From the NCBI GenBank assembly GCA_030386875.1, contig CM059569.1:44059842-44123841 (forward strand): a stretch of DNA of 64,000 bases, written 5' to 3'. Below are positions 33,353 to 44,922 of the stretch, one piece after another (the stretch's first letter is position 1; each line of letters starts with the position of its first letter). The position numbers and the translations under genes were made by a program. This stretch comes from Morinoia aosen. Lineage: Eukaryota > Arthropoda > Malacostraca > Amphipoda > Talitridae. The notes below the pieces were generated by a model that saw only the letters and a program-made list of their open reading frames with translations, made no database searches and was not told where the DNA came from.

Positions 33353-35019
33353 TGACTTTATTTGCAAGCGGCTTACAGATTTTTATATATAAGATTTTTA
33401 TGCTTTGTAGCTAATGCTACATGTGCATTATATGTTTATATAGTATAATATTTTTTAGTAAAATAATTTCAAAAGGTATTTCAGTTCTCCGTGAAAATAC
33501 GAAGAAAAAGAATTAACAAATATGAAACATTATATTTAAATAATAAATGCCTCACATTTCGTTAACAACAAGCAACGGCTATTTCCGCTGGTTCATAGTG
33601 CCAAAAAATAGGGATGCAGTAAATTGTACTTTTGATCTCTTGTTGCAGGGCCTGGACTACATCTCTGAGTCAAACTGAAGCGTCACAGTAGAAATGTACG
33701 TTTATTTTTTGTTTTACCTACTTCTTGTAGCATCCGACCTTAATCACACGATGTTTATTTATTTATTTTTAAATATTTCCAACCAATGTATTCTTATTAC
33801 AGTGCAATTGTGTCCATTTGTTTTTCTTTTCATTTTCAATTCTACTTTCCAAACGATTAAAACCAATAAATAATCAGCTTAATAACAATTTATTTTCAGC
33901 CACTAAAACTTTATAATTCACATTTGTGGTTAGTACATGACCATAGCGTACGCGTCCGGAATAACCGTGAATCTAGCTGAAATTTGACTTGCCACACTGT
34001 ATTGTTTTATAAAGTTTAGTTAAATAGTTGGAAAACAATTTATTACCTATCTAATTATTTAATTTTCATAACCGAATGTCAATTGAATATAATAATAAAA
34101 ATATTTGTAAGAAGTATACTACAATATATATCATACATTGAAAATAAGGAATAATTTCGAGAAAATGTTCGATGCTACACTACCGCTAAGTGGAGAGAGA
34201 AAGGTTTGCTCGAGGCGTTCACCTGCTGTATCAGAAAGGAGTGCGTTGATCGCAGGTGTTGTGATACAAAATACCTAAGGAAGGTAACCTAAAAACTCGA
34301 GTGTGCAAATTTAGCTTAGAAAGAGGAATCGACTTTCACCCACAATTTCGACCGCTGTCGTGGCTCCGTCACGAGTTCTTGGATCAGATAAAGTACTCTC
34401 CGGAGGTGGGTAAGTCTATCGAAACATCTCAATGCCTTTTTAAAGCTCCTCTGATTCCCTTCTGTGCAACAGGTTGCCACAGGATGGTATGAGGTTGTGT
34501 TTATGTTGGTGTAACCCATGAGAGAAGCGATGTTTGACCATATTTTTGAGTTAACTGCGCACTGTCATCGTGAGGGAAAACAAACAACCAAATCTGGAAA
34601 CCCTTGGGCTAAAGAGCACATATGCCACGGCGTTGGTTTGAAAGGTCAGAAATGGGGACACCTTTTGTCCATCTAGTAAGTCGATCAAAGGTTGTTTTTA
34701 GATGTGAATATCTGGGTGATGTGTGCAAGGGATTCACAAATGGATGAAAACGATGTCACATATGTAAAAAAGGACAGTTCTGAACAGGACAATTTTACTT
34801 TACAATTTCGCTAGGGTAGTAACCGTGATAATGCTTAAGATATTGCTTTACTTTCTTGCGCATCGACAGCCAAGGTCAATGTTTAGAAATCGAAGTGTTT
34901 CATCTATGCATTTACGTTACCGTAATCTACGCTGAGAAATTTTTCCTTATCAGGATGGGAGAAAATTTCCCTAAAGAGAATAAGAACGTTCAACACCAAG
35001 GGCAATCCCTAAAGTACGG
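33353..35019. other. AT-rich, no gene seen
   Basis: The segment 33398-33421 (ctttgtagctaatgctaca) is a second LTR-terminus-like scrap of the CsRn1-like family. The rest has no recognisable content; short open frames at 34.3-35.0 kb are not convincing. Confidence 0.5.
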
Positions 35020-35895
35020 AACGATGGAACGCCCGGAACGGAACGTTCCGTGGAACTGATACTAATGGCCCTAAAATCCTGAACATTCCGTTCCGTAGCG
35101 CCCGGAACGTTCCGTTCCGTGATGCCCGGAACGTTCCGTTCCGTAGTGCCCGGAACGTTCCGTTCCGTGTTACCCGGAACAACTCTTACAAGCCTAGCCT
35201 CGAATTATCGTAAGTGATGATGGAACACGCGGAAACAGTTTGACCCAGTAAACAGTAATGAAACCCTACAATAATTGAGCTCCATAAACACCACGTGAAC
35301 ATTTCTTCCCAGGAGCCTATTATAGTTCCGCAGTGCTCGGAACGTTCCGTTGCGTAGTGCCTGGAACATTCTGTAGTGCCCGGAACGTTCCGTAGTGCCC
35401 GGAACGTTCCGTTCCGTAGTGCTCGGAACGTTCCGTTCCGTAGCGCCCGGAACGTTCCGTTCCGTTCCGTAGTGCCCGGAACGTTCCGTCCCCTAGTGCT
35501 CGGAACGTTCCATTCCGTAGTGCCTGGAAAGTTCCGTTCCGTGGTGCCCGGAACGTTCCGTTCCTTGGTGCCTGGAAAGTTCCGTTCCGTGGTGCCCGGA
35601 ACGTTCCGTTCCGTAGTGCCCGGAAAGTTCCGTTCCGTAGTGCCCGGAACGCTCCGTTCCGTAGTGCCCGGAAATTTCTGTTCCGTAGTGCCTGGAACGT
35701 TCCGTTCCGTAGTGCTCGGAAAGTTCCGTTCCGTAGTGCCCGGAACGCTCCGTTCCGTAGCGCCCGGAACGTTCCATTCCGTGGTGCCCGGAACGTTCCG
35801 TTCCGGAGTGCCCGGAACGAACCGTTCCGGAGCACTCGGAACAAATCGTTTTGGAGCACCCGGAACAAATCGTTGTGCAACACTCGGAAGTAAGT
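35020..35895. repeat. Satellite of 24-bp units built on GGAACGTTCC
   Basis: Dozens of head-to-tail units of the form GGAACGTTCCGTTCC plus a GTAGTGCCC-type linker, most regular at 35330-35800, with a flanking patch from 35030 to 35180. Because the unit is eight codons, several frames on both strands stay open over 130-190 codons; these frames are by-products. Confidence 0.95.
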
Positions 35896-36159
35896 AAACT
35901 CATTTAACGACAGCTTCTGTCCAAGACTATTTAGCTGTCACTTTGGCATTTTTCTGAAGTTACAAAACATTATAAATCTTGAGGGATAGTTGAATTGTAT
36001 GCATCGGGGTCTTGAATTCCGTCAATGCTTTCCGGATATAGTTTAATTGGCGAGGTTCTGTGTCGATACTGCCGTGCGGTCGACGTGAGGGTTCGTGGAA
36101 AAAGGGGCTGTCTTCTGTGCAGCTACCTTTTTCTGGGGGTGCTAGCTTTTCTGAGGCAC
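35896..36159. other. Unique sequence between arrays
   Basis: No gene or repeat that I recognise. Confidence 0.4.
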
Positions 36160-36660
36160 CGCCTACTCGTGTGGGTACCGCCTACTCCGTAATTAGTCCG
36201 CTAAGGCAACAAAAGTAAATTCTGTTTATGCCGAACAACGGCGGTACCGCGAGAGTGAGGATTGTGTGGGCACCACCTACGCCGTAATTAGTCCGCTAGG
36301 GCAACAGAAATAAATTCTGTTTATGCCGAACTACGGCGGTACCGCGAGAGTGAGGCTTGTGCGGGTACCGCCTACGCAGTAATTAGTCCGCTAGGGCAAC
36401 AAGTAAATTCTGTTTATGCTGAACTACGGCGGTACCACGAGAGTGAGGTTTGTGTGGGTACCCGTTACGCCGTTATTAGTCCGCTAGGGCAACATAAGTA
36501 AATTCTGTTTATGCCGAACTACGGCGGTACCGCGAGAGTGAGGTTTTTGTGGGTACCGCTTACGCCGTAATTGGCCCGCTAGGGCAACAGAAGTAAATTC
36601 TTTTTTCCCGAACTACGGAGGTACCGTTAGGAAGACAAGCAACTGTCTGCGCCGTAATCA
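36160..36660. repeat. Tandem repeat of roughly 110-120-bp units, about five copies
   Basis: Each unit holds a taccgcctacgc block, gtaattagtccgctagggca, acagaagtaaattctgttta, tgccgaactac and the dyad GGCGGTACCGC followed by gagagtgagg. The first and last copies are diverged, the middle ones close to identical. Confidence 0.92.
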
Positions 36661-37179
36661 GTCCGTTAGAGCTCTTCAGAAAATTCCATGATTCGCCGAA
36701 TTGCGACTTCACCTACATTTTCGACAAACTCTGCGGAATAATTTGTCCTCCTGAGGTGGTTCCTTCAGCCCCTTCTTTAGCGAGGTGTTTTATTACACCA
36801 AAGCCTGTAGCTTTGAGGAGTAAGGAATACTCTTTCGACTTCAGGATGCGAACAACGTACTGCAGAATCTCTTTGCAGTGCCTCATACATACACAGATAC
36901 CGCATAACATGGTACAACACGCAAAATTACATTTTAAATATTAGTGTTATTTCAGCTAGGAAATCAAAATAAAATGGAAATATTAAAATACAATACAAAT
37001 CACACTTTAGGGCTAACTAAATAAATGCACAGACGAGCCATCGGGGTAGGGAAACAGATCTGGGCTCCGTACAGGGAACTGAACACATAAAGAAAATACT
37101 TGAGATTATGTGTAACTAACACAAACTGGACTCGACACCACCTGCTGCCTCACATTCTGCACTGACATAACACTTTAGG
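36661..37179. other. No gene seen
   Basis: AT-rich filler between two repeat domains. Confidence 0.4.
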
Positions 37180-38060
37180 GATTGCCATCGTTTCGGAGCA
37201 CCCGGAACACCTGGAACAGAGTTCCAGGTTTTCCGGAGCATTCGGAACGATCCGTTCCGTAGTACTCGGAGCAAACCGGTCCGTAATACTCGGAACGACC
37301 CGTTCCGGAGCACTCGGAACAAACAGTTCCCGAATACTTGAAACAAATTGTTCCAGAGCTCTCGGAATAAATCGTGCGGGAGTACTTAGGACAAACAGCT
37401 GCGGAACACTCCAAATGAACAGTTCTGGAACACATGGAACGAATCGTTCCAGTGCACTCGAAATGAACCGTTCCGTGACACTAGGAACGAATCGCTCCCA
37501 AGCAATCGGATGTAACCCTTACGGAGCACTCGGAACAGTTCCGAAACAATTGGAACAAACAGTTTCATAGCACTCGGAACAAAACACAGAGAACAAATTG
37601 TTCCGGAGCAGTGAAAACTAACAATTTCGGCCATCTTGGAACGAATCGTTTAGGAACACTCCTAAAAAATGGAATACCCGGGAATAATCGCTCCGCAATT
37701 GACGGAACAACTGCTTTGTTATAGACGGAATATAGGCCAACCGTTTCAGAATAGAAAAAACCAACCGTTCCGGAGTAGACACAACAAACCGTTCCGGAAT
37801 AGACGAAACGAACAGCTCTGAAATAGACGGAACGAACCATTCTGGAACACCTAGAACATAACGTTCCGGAATAAACGGAACAGATGGTTCTGATTAAACA
37901 GAACAACCGTTTCAGAATGCACGTAACAAACCTTTCTGGAACACATAGAGCAAACTGTTCCGGAACACTCGAAAACTGCTCTACATCAGAACCAAGTGCT
38001 CCGGAGTACTCGGAACCACCGAACAACGCTGTTCCAGATCCGGAACACGCCGCACCCGGA
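37180..38060. repeat. Degenerate edge of the GGAAC satellite
   Basis: Irregular units such as cactcggaacaaaccgttcc recur about every 24 bp but are heavily mutated compared with 35.3-35.8 kb. A further scrap of three units lies at 38795-38890 (acgttcctcagaaccacttg). Confidence 0.85.
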
Positions 38061-38122
38061 ACAAAATGCTAAAACCTTGAACAGTGAAGTTTTTTCCATT
38101 TCTGTCCAACACAATGGAACAC

Positions 38123-38192
38123 AGCGCCAGGATTCAAACCCTCGACACCTTCACGGAAGGGCGGGTTCCTTAACCACTCGGCTACGACGAGC
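38123..38192 (-). mobile_element. tRNA-like SINE head, fragment
   Basis: On the minus strand there is an A-box TAGCCGAGTGG (38184-38174) with a B-box-like GGTTTGAATCC (38140-38130) about 35 bp later. The pattern resembles Ser/Leu tRNAs, but the arms do not pair as a full tRNA, so I read it as a tRNA-derived SINE remnant. Confidence 0.4.
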
Positions 38193-38255
38193 ACGTAGCA
38201 GAACACGTAGAACACGATACTGTCGCGGAATGGTGCATCGAAACGGTGGGTCGAA

Positions 38256-38500
38256 ATGATGGAACGCAGCTTGAGCACGGAAATAGTTTTCAGGGCTCGA
38301 AAGGTGTGTGTGGAACGGAGTGTTAGAGGAGTGAGACAGGGCTGTACTCTGTCTCCCCTGTTGTTTGGATTGTACACAGAAGAATTAGCAGTTCGACTGA
38401 GGAGTGGTTTAGGACTGAAAGTTGGTAATGAGAGACTGAGCTGTTTGTTGTATGCTGATGATGTGGTTGTAGTGGATTCTTCCAGCTCCTTACCAACCAA
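38256..38500 (+). pseudogene. LINE reverse transcriptase fragment
   Basis: The open frame codes GVRQGCTLSPLLFGLYTEEL and then LLYADDVVVVD, the fingers/palm motifs of a non-LTR reverse transcriptase (YADD active site). Both flanks lose similarity quickly; it is a short dead fragment, possibly from the same LINE group as 57742-58753. Confidence 0.75.
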
Positions 38501-38549
38501 AATTTACGAATTGTTAAAACTCCCATCTAAAAATCCAAGTATCGCATAA

Positions 38550-39082
38550 TATTCATTCTCATTATTTTTGGAATAAGAAATTCACTCAACTTTATCCATA
38601 ATCCATTAAAATTGTGCACTAAAAAAATACGTCTCTGTAGAAGTCAGTTAAAAATATTTAGAGACGCCCCATAGACTCACCGTGGCAACATTCGTCGATA
38701 CCTAACGCTGACTTTTAAAAATCACTGCTTGAGGTACATCTCGTTTTTTATCTCACTGAAGAACCTACGAAGCGACACACAAACACCACCACCAACCCTC
38801 AATTGTGACGTTCCTCAGAACCACTTGAGAACGTCCCCTTTGATTCATTCGGAACGTTCTCAGAACCACTTGAGACGTTCCTCAAAGTCATTTCAGCCAA
38901 ACGGCTATCAATCATAGCAATTCAGCCACAAGGCTCACAGGCAGAAACTCCTACGGGGACTGCCTCTTTCAAGATACCATAATTCAAACAATTATCACCG
39001 CATCTGCGGATAGTTACACCTACAATACATTCTCGCCTGGATCCGCAACGGATTCCCTCTAGCCACGACACCTGCTGGAGTG
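38550..39082. other. No gene seen
   Basis: AT-rich sequence with three degenerate acgttcctcagaaccacttg units (38795-38890); it ends at the LTR boundary at 39083. Confidence 0.45.
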
Positions 39083-41476
39083 TGTAAGGATTGTGTGTGG
39101 CCGTGGGTATAGCCAGTCCTTAACAAACCTCGATAAGTATCTGCAGTAAACCATGAGAAAGGATAATAAGGCACTCAGGAACTCAGCTTTTGGTATATAT
39201 TGGAAGGAAGCCGGAGAGGACCGCCAAGTCTTGAGCAACTGAAGAACTTGGCTGAAGATGGTTTGCAGTCCGGGCAGGCAGAAGGCTCCTGGAGAAGTGC
39301 TGAAGTCGACAGTGTGGGTGTATGTTTGGAGTTGATTTTAGCGGCCCAATTTATCAGACTTTGGGATGACTCGTGACGTTTGGTGGTGGCACGTTAAGGT
39401 ATCAGCGTTCTCTATCCCCCAACTGGACAAGCGAGTTATCAAGGTCGAAGCAGGTAGTTTAGTTAGCCGGGGATGGAATCTTAGGCTTACTAGCTTCAAA
39501 AATAACCCATGTGAATTGCAAGGGGAATAGATGGTAAATGAGGTCTATCAGGCCCAAAACAAGGACCAAAACTAATCCAAGTAGAAGTCCCAAAAGCGGC
39601 CCAGGGAGACTGTGTGTGTGTGGTGTGTGGTGATGACGTTGAGGTCCTGCAAAGAGTCCAAACGCTGGATGAGCAGTCCAAGGAGACATCAAGGAAATTT
39701 CCACCACTGACAGTCCCACAACATCGTAAATAATAAACTCCCACACAGCAAAAATTCGAGAAATCCTACAGATTTGACTCTAGTTAATTTCATTTGTTCT
39801 CCTTTTCGTCAAGCTCAAAAGTAGATAAGACAGATTTTTGTAGAAAGATTTTAAACAATAAATAAATTGTTTAAATGGTTTAGCTGGCAAAAACTGTTCA
39901 CTAATGCCTTTGGCTTTAATATCTGAGCCTGAGGTTTAAGAACTTCCGGTAATGAAAATCGTTATTCATTACCGAAACCTCAGGCAATTAAGCACAAGAT
40001 CTACGGAATATCAAGAAATATCCATAAGACTGCAACTTTTGCAAGAATCTGCAGGACAGCAATATAGGAGGTTAAATTGGTGGAGTTTTGGAGAAACACG
40101 TGATTTCATAACACAAGATTCATGAAACAGCGAAAAGACATAACACGGCTAAAATTGCGTAAAAATGAGAATTGACGCTTGTTCAGTGCTCTAGAAACAT
40201 CCCTATCTCCGAACAAGAATTAACAGAGAAAAATCCTAAAGTTCATTGATATAAATCCTACTGAAAATCACTGACAAATATCGTTTGCAATAATAAAAAA
40301 TTAAGGAATAATATCCACAAGGAGAAAAGAAACACTAAACGTTTTGCTTGCACAGAAAGGAAATATGCGCAAAAACGAAAGCATGAAAATCAGACGATTA
40401 ACCCGGCGGTTTCAAGCGTCGCCATTTGCAATAAACCTTGCGCGTTCACGAAGTATTTTATGCGGGAAGTACTCGTTTACGATGGCAGATGCTAATATGT
40501 ATTTCTGCCGCAAAAATAAGAGAAATTCGATTTTAATTTGATGATGGTGATTTATATTGAAATAAATGCGATTAAACGCAAGATTTAAGGAGTATGAAAT
40601 ACCTATAGGATAAAACTAAAAACATTAGCAGGCATATGCATGAATAATCTTCGTAATTTATAAACCTACGAAATTATTAAAAGACATTTTCCAATTAATA
40701 ATTTCACGCTAAAAAACACACTTCAGAAACTACTGTACTTTATGTTGTGAAAAAAGAAATACTATCCCGCGTACAAAAAGTACGAATTTTAAATGACAAG
40801 AGTCGGCAGCATGTGCTCGCCATTTTGGGAAAACAAAGAAAGCGGGAACAAAGACGCTATCCACGGAGACGCCGTCGTGCTCTAACGACCGTATTCGTAA
40901 ACGGGTCTTGAATTAATATGGCAGCGTAAAATGTCGAACTTTGTTAGTGAGGCAAAGGTGAACGTAGTTGAATATAATAGTAATAATAAAAATTCGACAA
41001 GAAATGAAACATGACACGCAAATGTTTACGCTATTTCACGTTGAGGTAGCATTCGAAATACACATGCCAGTCTAAGAGTTTTAGCACTATTTTTAAGTTC
41101 ATCCCTAATTCACGACGATGAACAGATCCTTAAGTTAATCACCATGCACACAGGGAATTTACACTTGTATACATTACCAGGTTACTTCTTCTTATTTAAA
41201 CACTAAATATCTTCACTTACACGAACGCGGTATGCACGAGAGAATGTGTTTCAAAGAGACGCCACGCACAGTGCTGCCAGATTCAGAGGCTTGAAACACG
41301 AACATGTCAATCGTGACTTTAATTTTATGCTTTTTGCACAAAAACTTTAAGGATTACGAATTAGAAGTAGAAATAATTAATGATAAATTAGAGTAAGATT
41401 TTTAATGCTAATAATTAATTTATTTAAGTGCGAATGGGAAAATTTATAATTCCTACGCTTTGTAGCGATTGCTACA
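39083..41476 (-). repeat. 3' LTR, 2,394 bp
   Basis: It runs (minus strand) from TGTAGCAATCGCTACAAAG to CACACAATCCTTACA. It is the reference copy for the solo LTRs at 26240-33348 and 27171-29493. At 2.4 kb it is long for a Gypsy LTR; short open frames inside it recur in the other copies but have no coding support. Confidence 0.88.
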
Positions 41477-41517
41477 TTACCCCCCAAGGCGCAGACCGAA
41501 AGGTCCACCCGCTGCAA

Positions 41518-44500
41518 TCATTTGTAGCGGGCAGGAGGTCTAACTACGCGACCATGCCGGGTTCGGCAGTTGGAAAATGTTACTGAGCGGGGAAGTTTCA
41601 CCAAACGAGTCTGCAAATTTAGATCGGCAAGAGTTCTAGGAACAGGAGTTACTGCAGCGGGCTCGTCTGGTCTATCCAGACTTGTGGCTGTTTCAGTAAG
41701 AGGGCTAGAATTAGAATCTACGATAGGCTTAGGGATAGGGTTTGAATGTACAGGCACATAGAAAGGATTACACTCAAGTTGACTAGGCAACAAGGCAGCC
41801 AACTGAGGAAGCTGAGATGGTAGATATGATCGAGTCTCAGTGGAAAGGGAATTCTGTGGAGAGAACGATGAGTTAGAAGTTACACTGTGATCGGAAGTGT
41901 ACGCGACTTTTAATCGATCAATGCTCACAGAGTCGTGTGAACCAGATCTTTCAAGAACAAAATATTTTGGCGTCCGTTTTAGTACCTTGAAAGGGCCATC
42001 ATAAGGACGCGTGAGTGTAGGTTTGATGGCGTCGTTTCGGACGTACACATGTGTGCAGTCTTGCAAAGCAGGATCCAGTTTGTCCTTAGTCTGAGGCATT
42101 CGTGGAGCCACACACTTGATCTGGCGCATGCAATCCTTTAGACAGGTTACATATGCGGAACGGTCAGCGGATGAAAATTCAGGCAAAGGTTTTGGGTCAA
42201 CAATGTCGCCGGGGAGACGAAGTGTTTGCCCATAGAGCATCTCTGCTGCTGTGCACTGCTGATCTTGTCGATACAAATTGCGGATGCTCAGCAGTACCAC
42301 TGGAAGTCTGTCAGTCCAATCGTGACTGCAATTAAGGCAGCGAAGTGCAGCTTTGAGGTCTCTGTGGACTCTCTCAATAAGTCCATTCGACTGCGAATGG
42401 TAAGCGGTAGTTGATGTATTTGCACACCCTAAGGCGGTGCTAAGCTCACTCCAAAATTTGGAGGTAAATTGTGATCCCCGGTCATGTGTGACACTTAAGG
42501 GAACACCAAATCTAGAGATCCAGTTGGACATGAAAGCGCGCGCTACAGTCTCAGTTTGGGTATCAGGAAGAGGAACAGCCTCAACCCAACGTGTGAACCT
42601 ATCTATGATGGTCAACAAATAAGAATGACCGCGCGATAAAGGCAAAGGACCCACCAAATCTAGGTGTACAGAGTCGAACTTGTGACCTGTGAATGCACAA
42701 CTCTGCAGCGCTGCACGATTATGTTTCACCACTTTACTACTCTGACATGCATGGCAATTTTGCACAATTTGCTTGACCTCCTTACGCATCGCTGGCCAGA
42801 CGAAACGATCAGAAATCAAACGCAGTGTACGGTTAATACCAGGATGAGAGAAAGAATGATAGTGGAGAATAGCTACTCTGCGGAGAGTCGCAGGAAGATA
42901 CAAACGAGAATGTCGCTCGGCATCACGGTACACGCCGTCAACCATGGTTAATTTCATAGAGGAAGTGTTAGAAGGTTTTAGAAGGTCCTGAAGTTCAGGA
43001 TCCTCCCTCTGCGCGTTTTCAATGTTGCCAAAAGTGATTTCACCACCGGTTTGGACAGTGTTGATGCGGGAGAGACAGTCAGCGACAGTATTGTCCAACC
43101 CTTTTATGAAACGGATGTCAGTGGTGAATTGGCTAATATAGGACAGATGTCGAGCCTCTCTTGGGGAATGTCTTTCAGAAGGCATCTTAATTGCTGAGGT
43201 CAAAGGTTTGTGATCTGTGTAGATCACGAACTCCCTTGCCTCTAGAGCATAGCGAAAGTGTCTCACAGACAGATAGATAGCAAGGAGTTCCCTACCGAAC
43301 GCGCTATAAGCACGCTCAGTGGGCGACAGCTTTTTGGAAAAGAAGGCAAGAGGAGAGATATTAGTACCTACTTGTTGTTGCAAAACAGCACCTACGGCAG
43401 TACTGGATGCATCAACAACGAGACTGAAGTCAGCATTTGCAATAGGGTAGGATAATTCAGTCGCGGTAGCTAACTTGTGCTTAATTTCCTCAAAAGCTTT
43501 GCGCGCTTCTTCCGTCCATTTTACCTCAATAGATTTGCCTTTTCGTTTCGGTTCGAGCAAGTCAGACAAGGGGGCTAAAGTTTGAGCACAGTTGCGTATG
43601 AAACGATGATAGAAGTTAACAGAACCTAGGAACCTTCTTAGTTCCTTCTGGGTCTGTGGAAGAGGAAAGTTTTTGATCACTTCTACTTTGGAAGGCAAAG
43701 GTTTTAGACCTAGGCTAGAGATTTCATGACCTAAGTAAATCAGTGATGGCTTTCCGAGCTCACATTTTGCAGGATTTACGAGGAGTCCATTGTCGGACAG
43801 TCTTTGGAAAACGACCCTAAGATGGTCTTTGTGCAACTCCGGGGTTGTGGATGCCACTAGGATGTCGTCTAGATAGACATAGGCGAAAGTGAGATCAGAG
43901 AAAATTTCAGCCATGTGCCTTTGGAATGTCTGAGGAGCATTCCTCAAGCCGTATGGCATTTTTAGAAATTCAAAGAGACCAAACGGAGTGATTACCGCGG
44001 TCTTAGTGATAGCACCCTCATCAAGTGGAATTTGATGAAAGGCGTGCTGAAGGTCAATTTTTGAGAAAATCTGTGCTCCCTCTAAATTTGCACTGAAATC
44101 ATGCAAGTAAGGAATAGGGTAGCGATCAGGTAGAGTAACGGCATTCAACCTGCGGAAATCCCCGCACGGTCTGAATTCACCGTTAGCCTTGGGTACTAGC
44201 AAAAGAGGGCTAGCCCAAGGGCTTTTGGAACTGCGGATAATGCCATTTTCGAGCATCCTAGCGAATTCTTTCTTGGCTAACGCCAATCGATCAGGCGGCA
44301 ATCGCCTTGCACGGGAGTAGACCGGCGGACCAGTCGTCTCTATGAAGTGCTTTGTGCATGTCTGCATGTTATTCGAAGCTAAGTTAGGGTTTGTTAATGC
44401 AGGATAATTTTTAAGTACCTGCTCGAACATGCACTCCTCCGTGAAAGCTATGGAGAATGAATGCAAGACATTTGCTCTAGTTATGCTACAAGCTGGAATT

Positions 44501-44922
44501 GAGATCTGTGTCTCCTCGTCCCTAATTCTACGGTTTTTAACATCTACAAGTATGCCAAACTTGGCTAGAAAATCAGCACCTATTATGGGCTCTTGTACCT
44601 CAGCTATCAAGAAGGTAAATGTGAATTTTCTCCTCAATCCCAGACTGCACTCTAAAATTCTTTCACCGTAACAAGGAATTGGCGTGCCGTTTGCGGCGCG
44701 TAGTGTCGCCACTAGGTTTGTCTTTTTGTCTTTAGCCGTGGCTGGGATAATTGACACACTGGAGCCAGTGTCTATTAAAAATCGGTATTTGGTGACGGGA
44801 TCGAGAATCTGTAGTAGGCGAGTAGTCTGGGAATGAGGCAACGCAGTACTCGCTACTATGCGTTGCTGTTGGCGTTTCCCGAAGTCATTTCGGTATAACG
44901 AGGACAAAAGCGGGACCCGCAC
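41518..44922 (-). CDS. Pol polyprotein of the CsRn1-like element
   Basis: The 1,134-residue frame has, in order: aspartic protease (FLIDTGSSVSIIP, residues about 50-60), reverse transcriptase (CGDFRRLNAVTLPDRYPIPY; YVYLDDILVAS), RNase H (LVVDASSTAVGAVL; YTDHKPLTSA), integrase with an HHCC finger (HSFSHPGINRT...CHACQSSK) and core (LDLVGPLP, THDRGSQFTSKF, HSQSNGLIERVHRDL), then a Pro/Ser-rich tail ending RPPARYK. It overlaps gag in another frame; Gypsy elements with this layout use ribosomal frameshifting. A fossil, but the frame looks whole. Confidence 0.93.
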   Translation of the reverse strand: MRVPLLSSLYRNDFGKRQQQRIVASTALPHSQTTRLLQILDPVTKYRFLIDTGSSVSIIPATAKDKKTNLVATLRAANGTPIPCYGERILECSLGLRRKFTFTFLIAEVQEPIIGADFLAKFGILVDVKNRRIRDEETQISIPACSITRANVLHSFSIAFTEECMFEQVLKNYPALTNPNLASNNMQTCTKHFIETTGPPVYSRARRLPPDRLALAKKEFARMLENGIIRSSKSPWASPLLLVPKANGEFRPCGDFRRLNAVTLPDRYPIPYLHDFSANLEGAQIFSKIDLQHAFHQIPLDEGAITKTAVITPFGLFEFLKMPYGLRNAPQTFQRHMAEIFSDLTFAYVYLDDILVASTTPELHKDHLRVVFQRLSDNGLLVNPAKCELGKPSLIYLGHEISSLGLKPLPSKVEVIKNFPLPQTQKELRRFLGSVNFYHRFIRNCAQTLAPLSDLLEPKRKGKSIEVKWTEEARKAFEEIKHKLATATELSYPIANADFSLVVDASSTAVGAVLQQQVGTNISPLAFFSKKLSPTERAYSAFGRELLAIYLSVRHFRYALEAREFVIYTDHKPLTSAIKMPSERHSPREARHLSYISQFTTDIRFIKGLDNTVADCLSRINTVQTGGEITFGNIENAQREDPELQDLLKPSNTSSMKLTMVDGVYRDAERHSRLYLPATLRRVAILHYHSFSHPGINRTLRLISDRFVWPAMRKEVKQIVQNCHACQSSKVVKHNRAALQSCAFTGHKFDSVHLDLVGPLPLSRGHSYLLTIIDRFTRWVEAVPLPDTQTETVARAFMSNWISRFGVPLSVTHDRGSQFTSKFWSELSTALGCANTSTTAYHSQSNGLIERVHRDLKAALRCLNCSHDWTDRLPVVLLSIRNLYRQDQQCTAAEMLYGQTLRLPGDIVDPKPLPEFSSADRSAYVTCLKDCMRQIKCVAPRMPQTKDKLDPALQDCTHVYVRNDAIKPTLTRPYDGPFKVLKRTPKYFVLERSGSHDSVSIDRLKVAYTSDHSVTSNSSFSPQNSLSTETRSYLPSQLPQLAALLPSQLECNPFYVPVHSNPIPKPIVDSNSSPLTETATSLDRPDEPAAVTPVPRTLADLNLQTRLVKLPRSVTFSNCRTRHGRVVRPPARYK

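Noticed and set aside
35320-35903. Long open frames on both strands (up to 187 codons, RNGTFRAL-type repeats)
   Set aside because: The 24-bp satellite unit is a multiple of three and lacks stops, so several frames on both strands are open by construction.
38123-38192. Functional tRNA-Ser or tRNA-Leu gene
   Set aside because: A- and B-box-like blocks exist, but the acceptor, anticodon and variable arms do not pair; a SINE remnant fits better.
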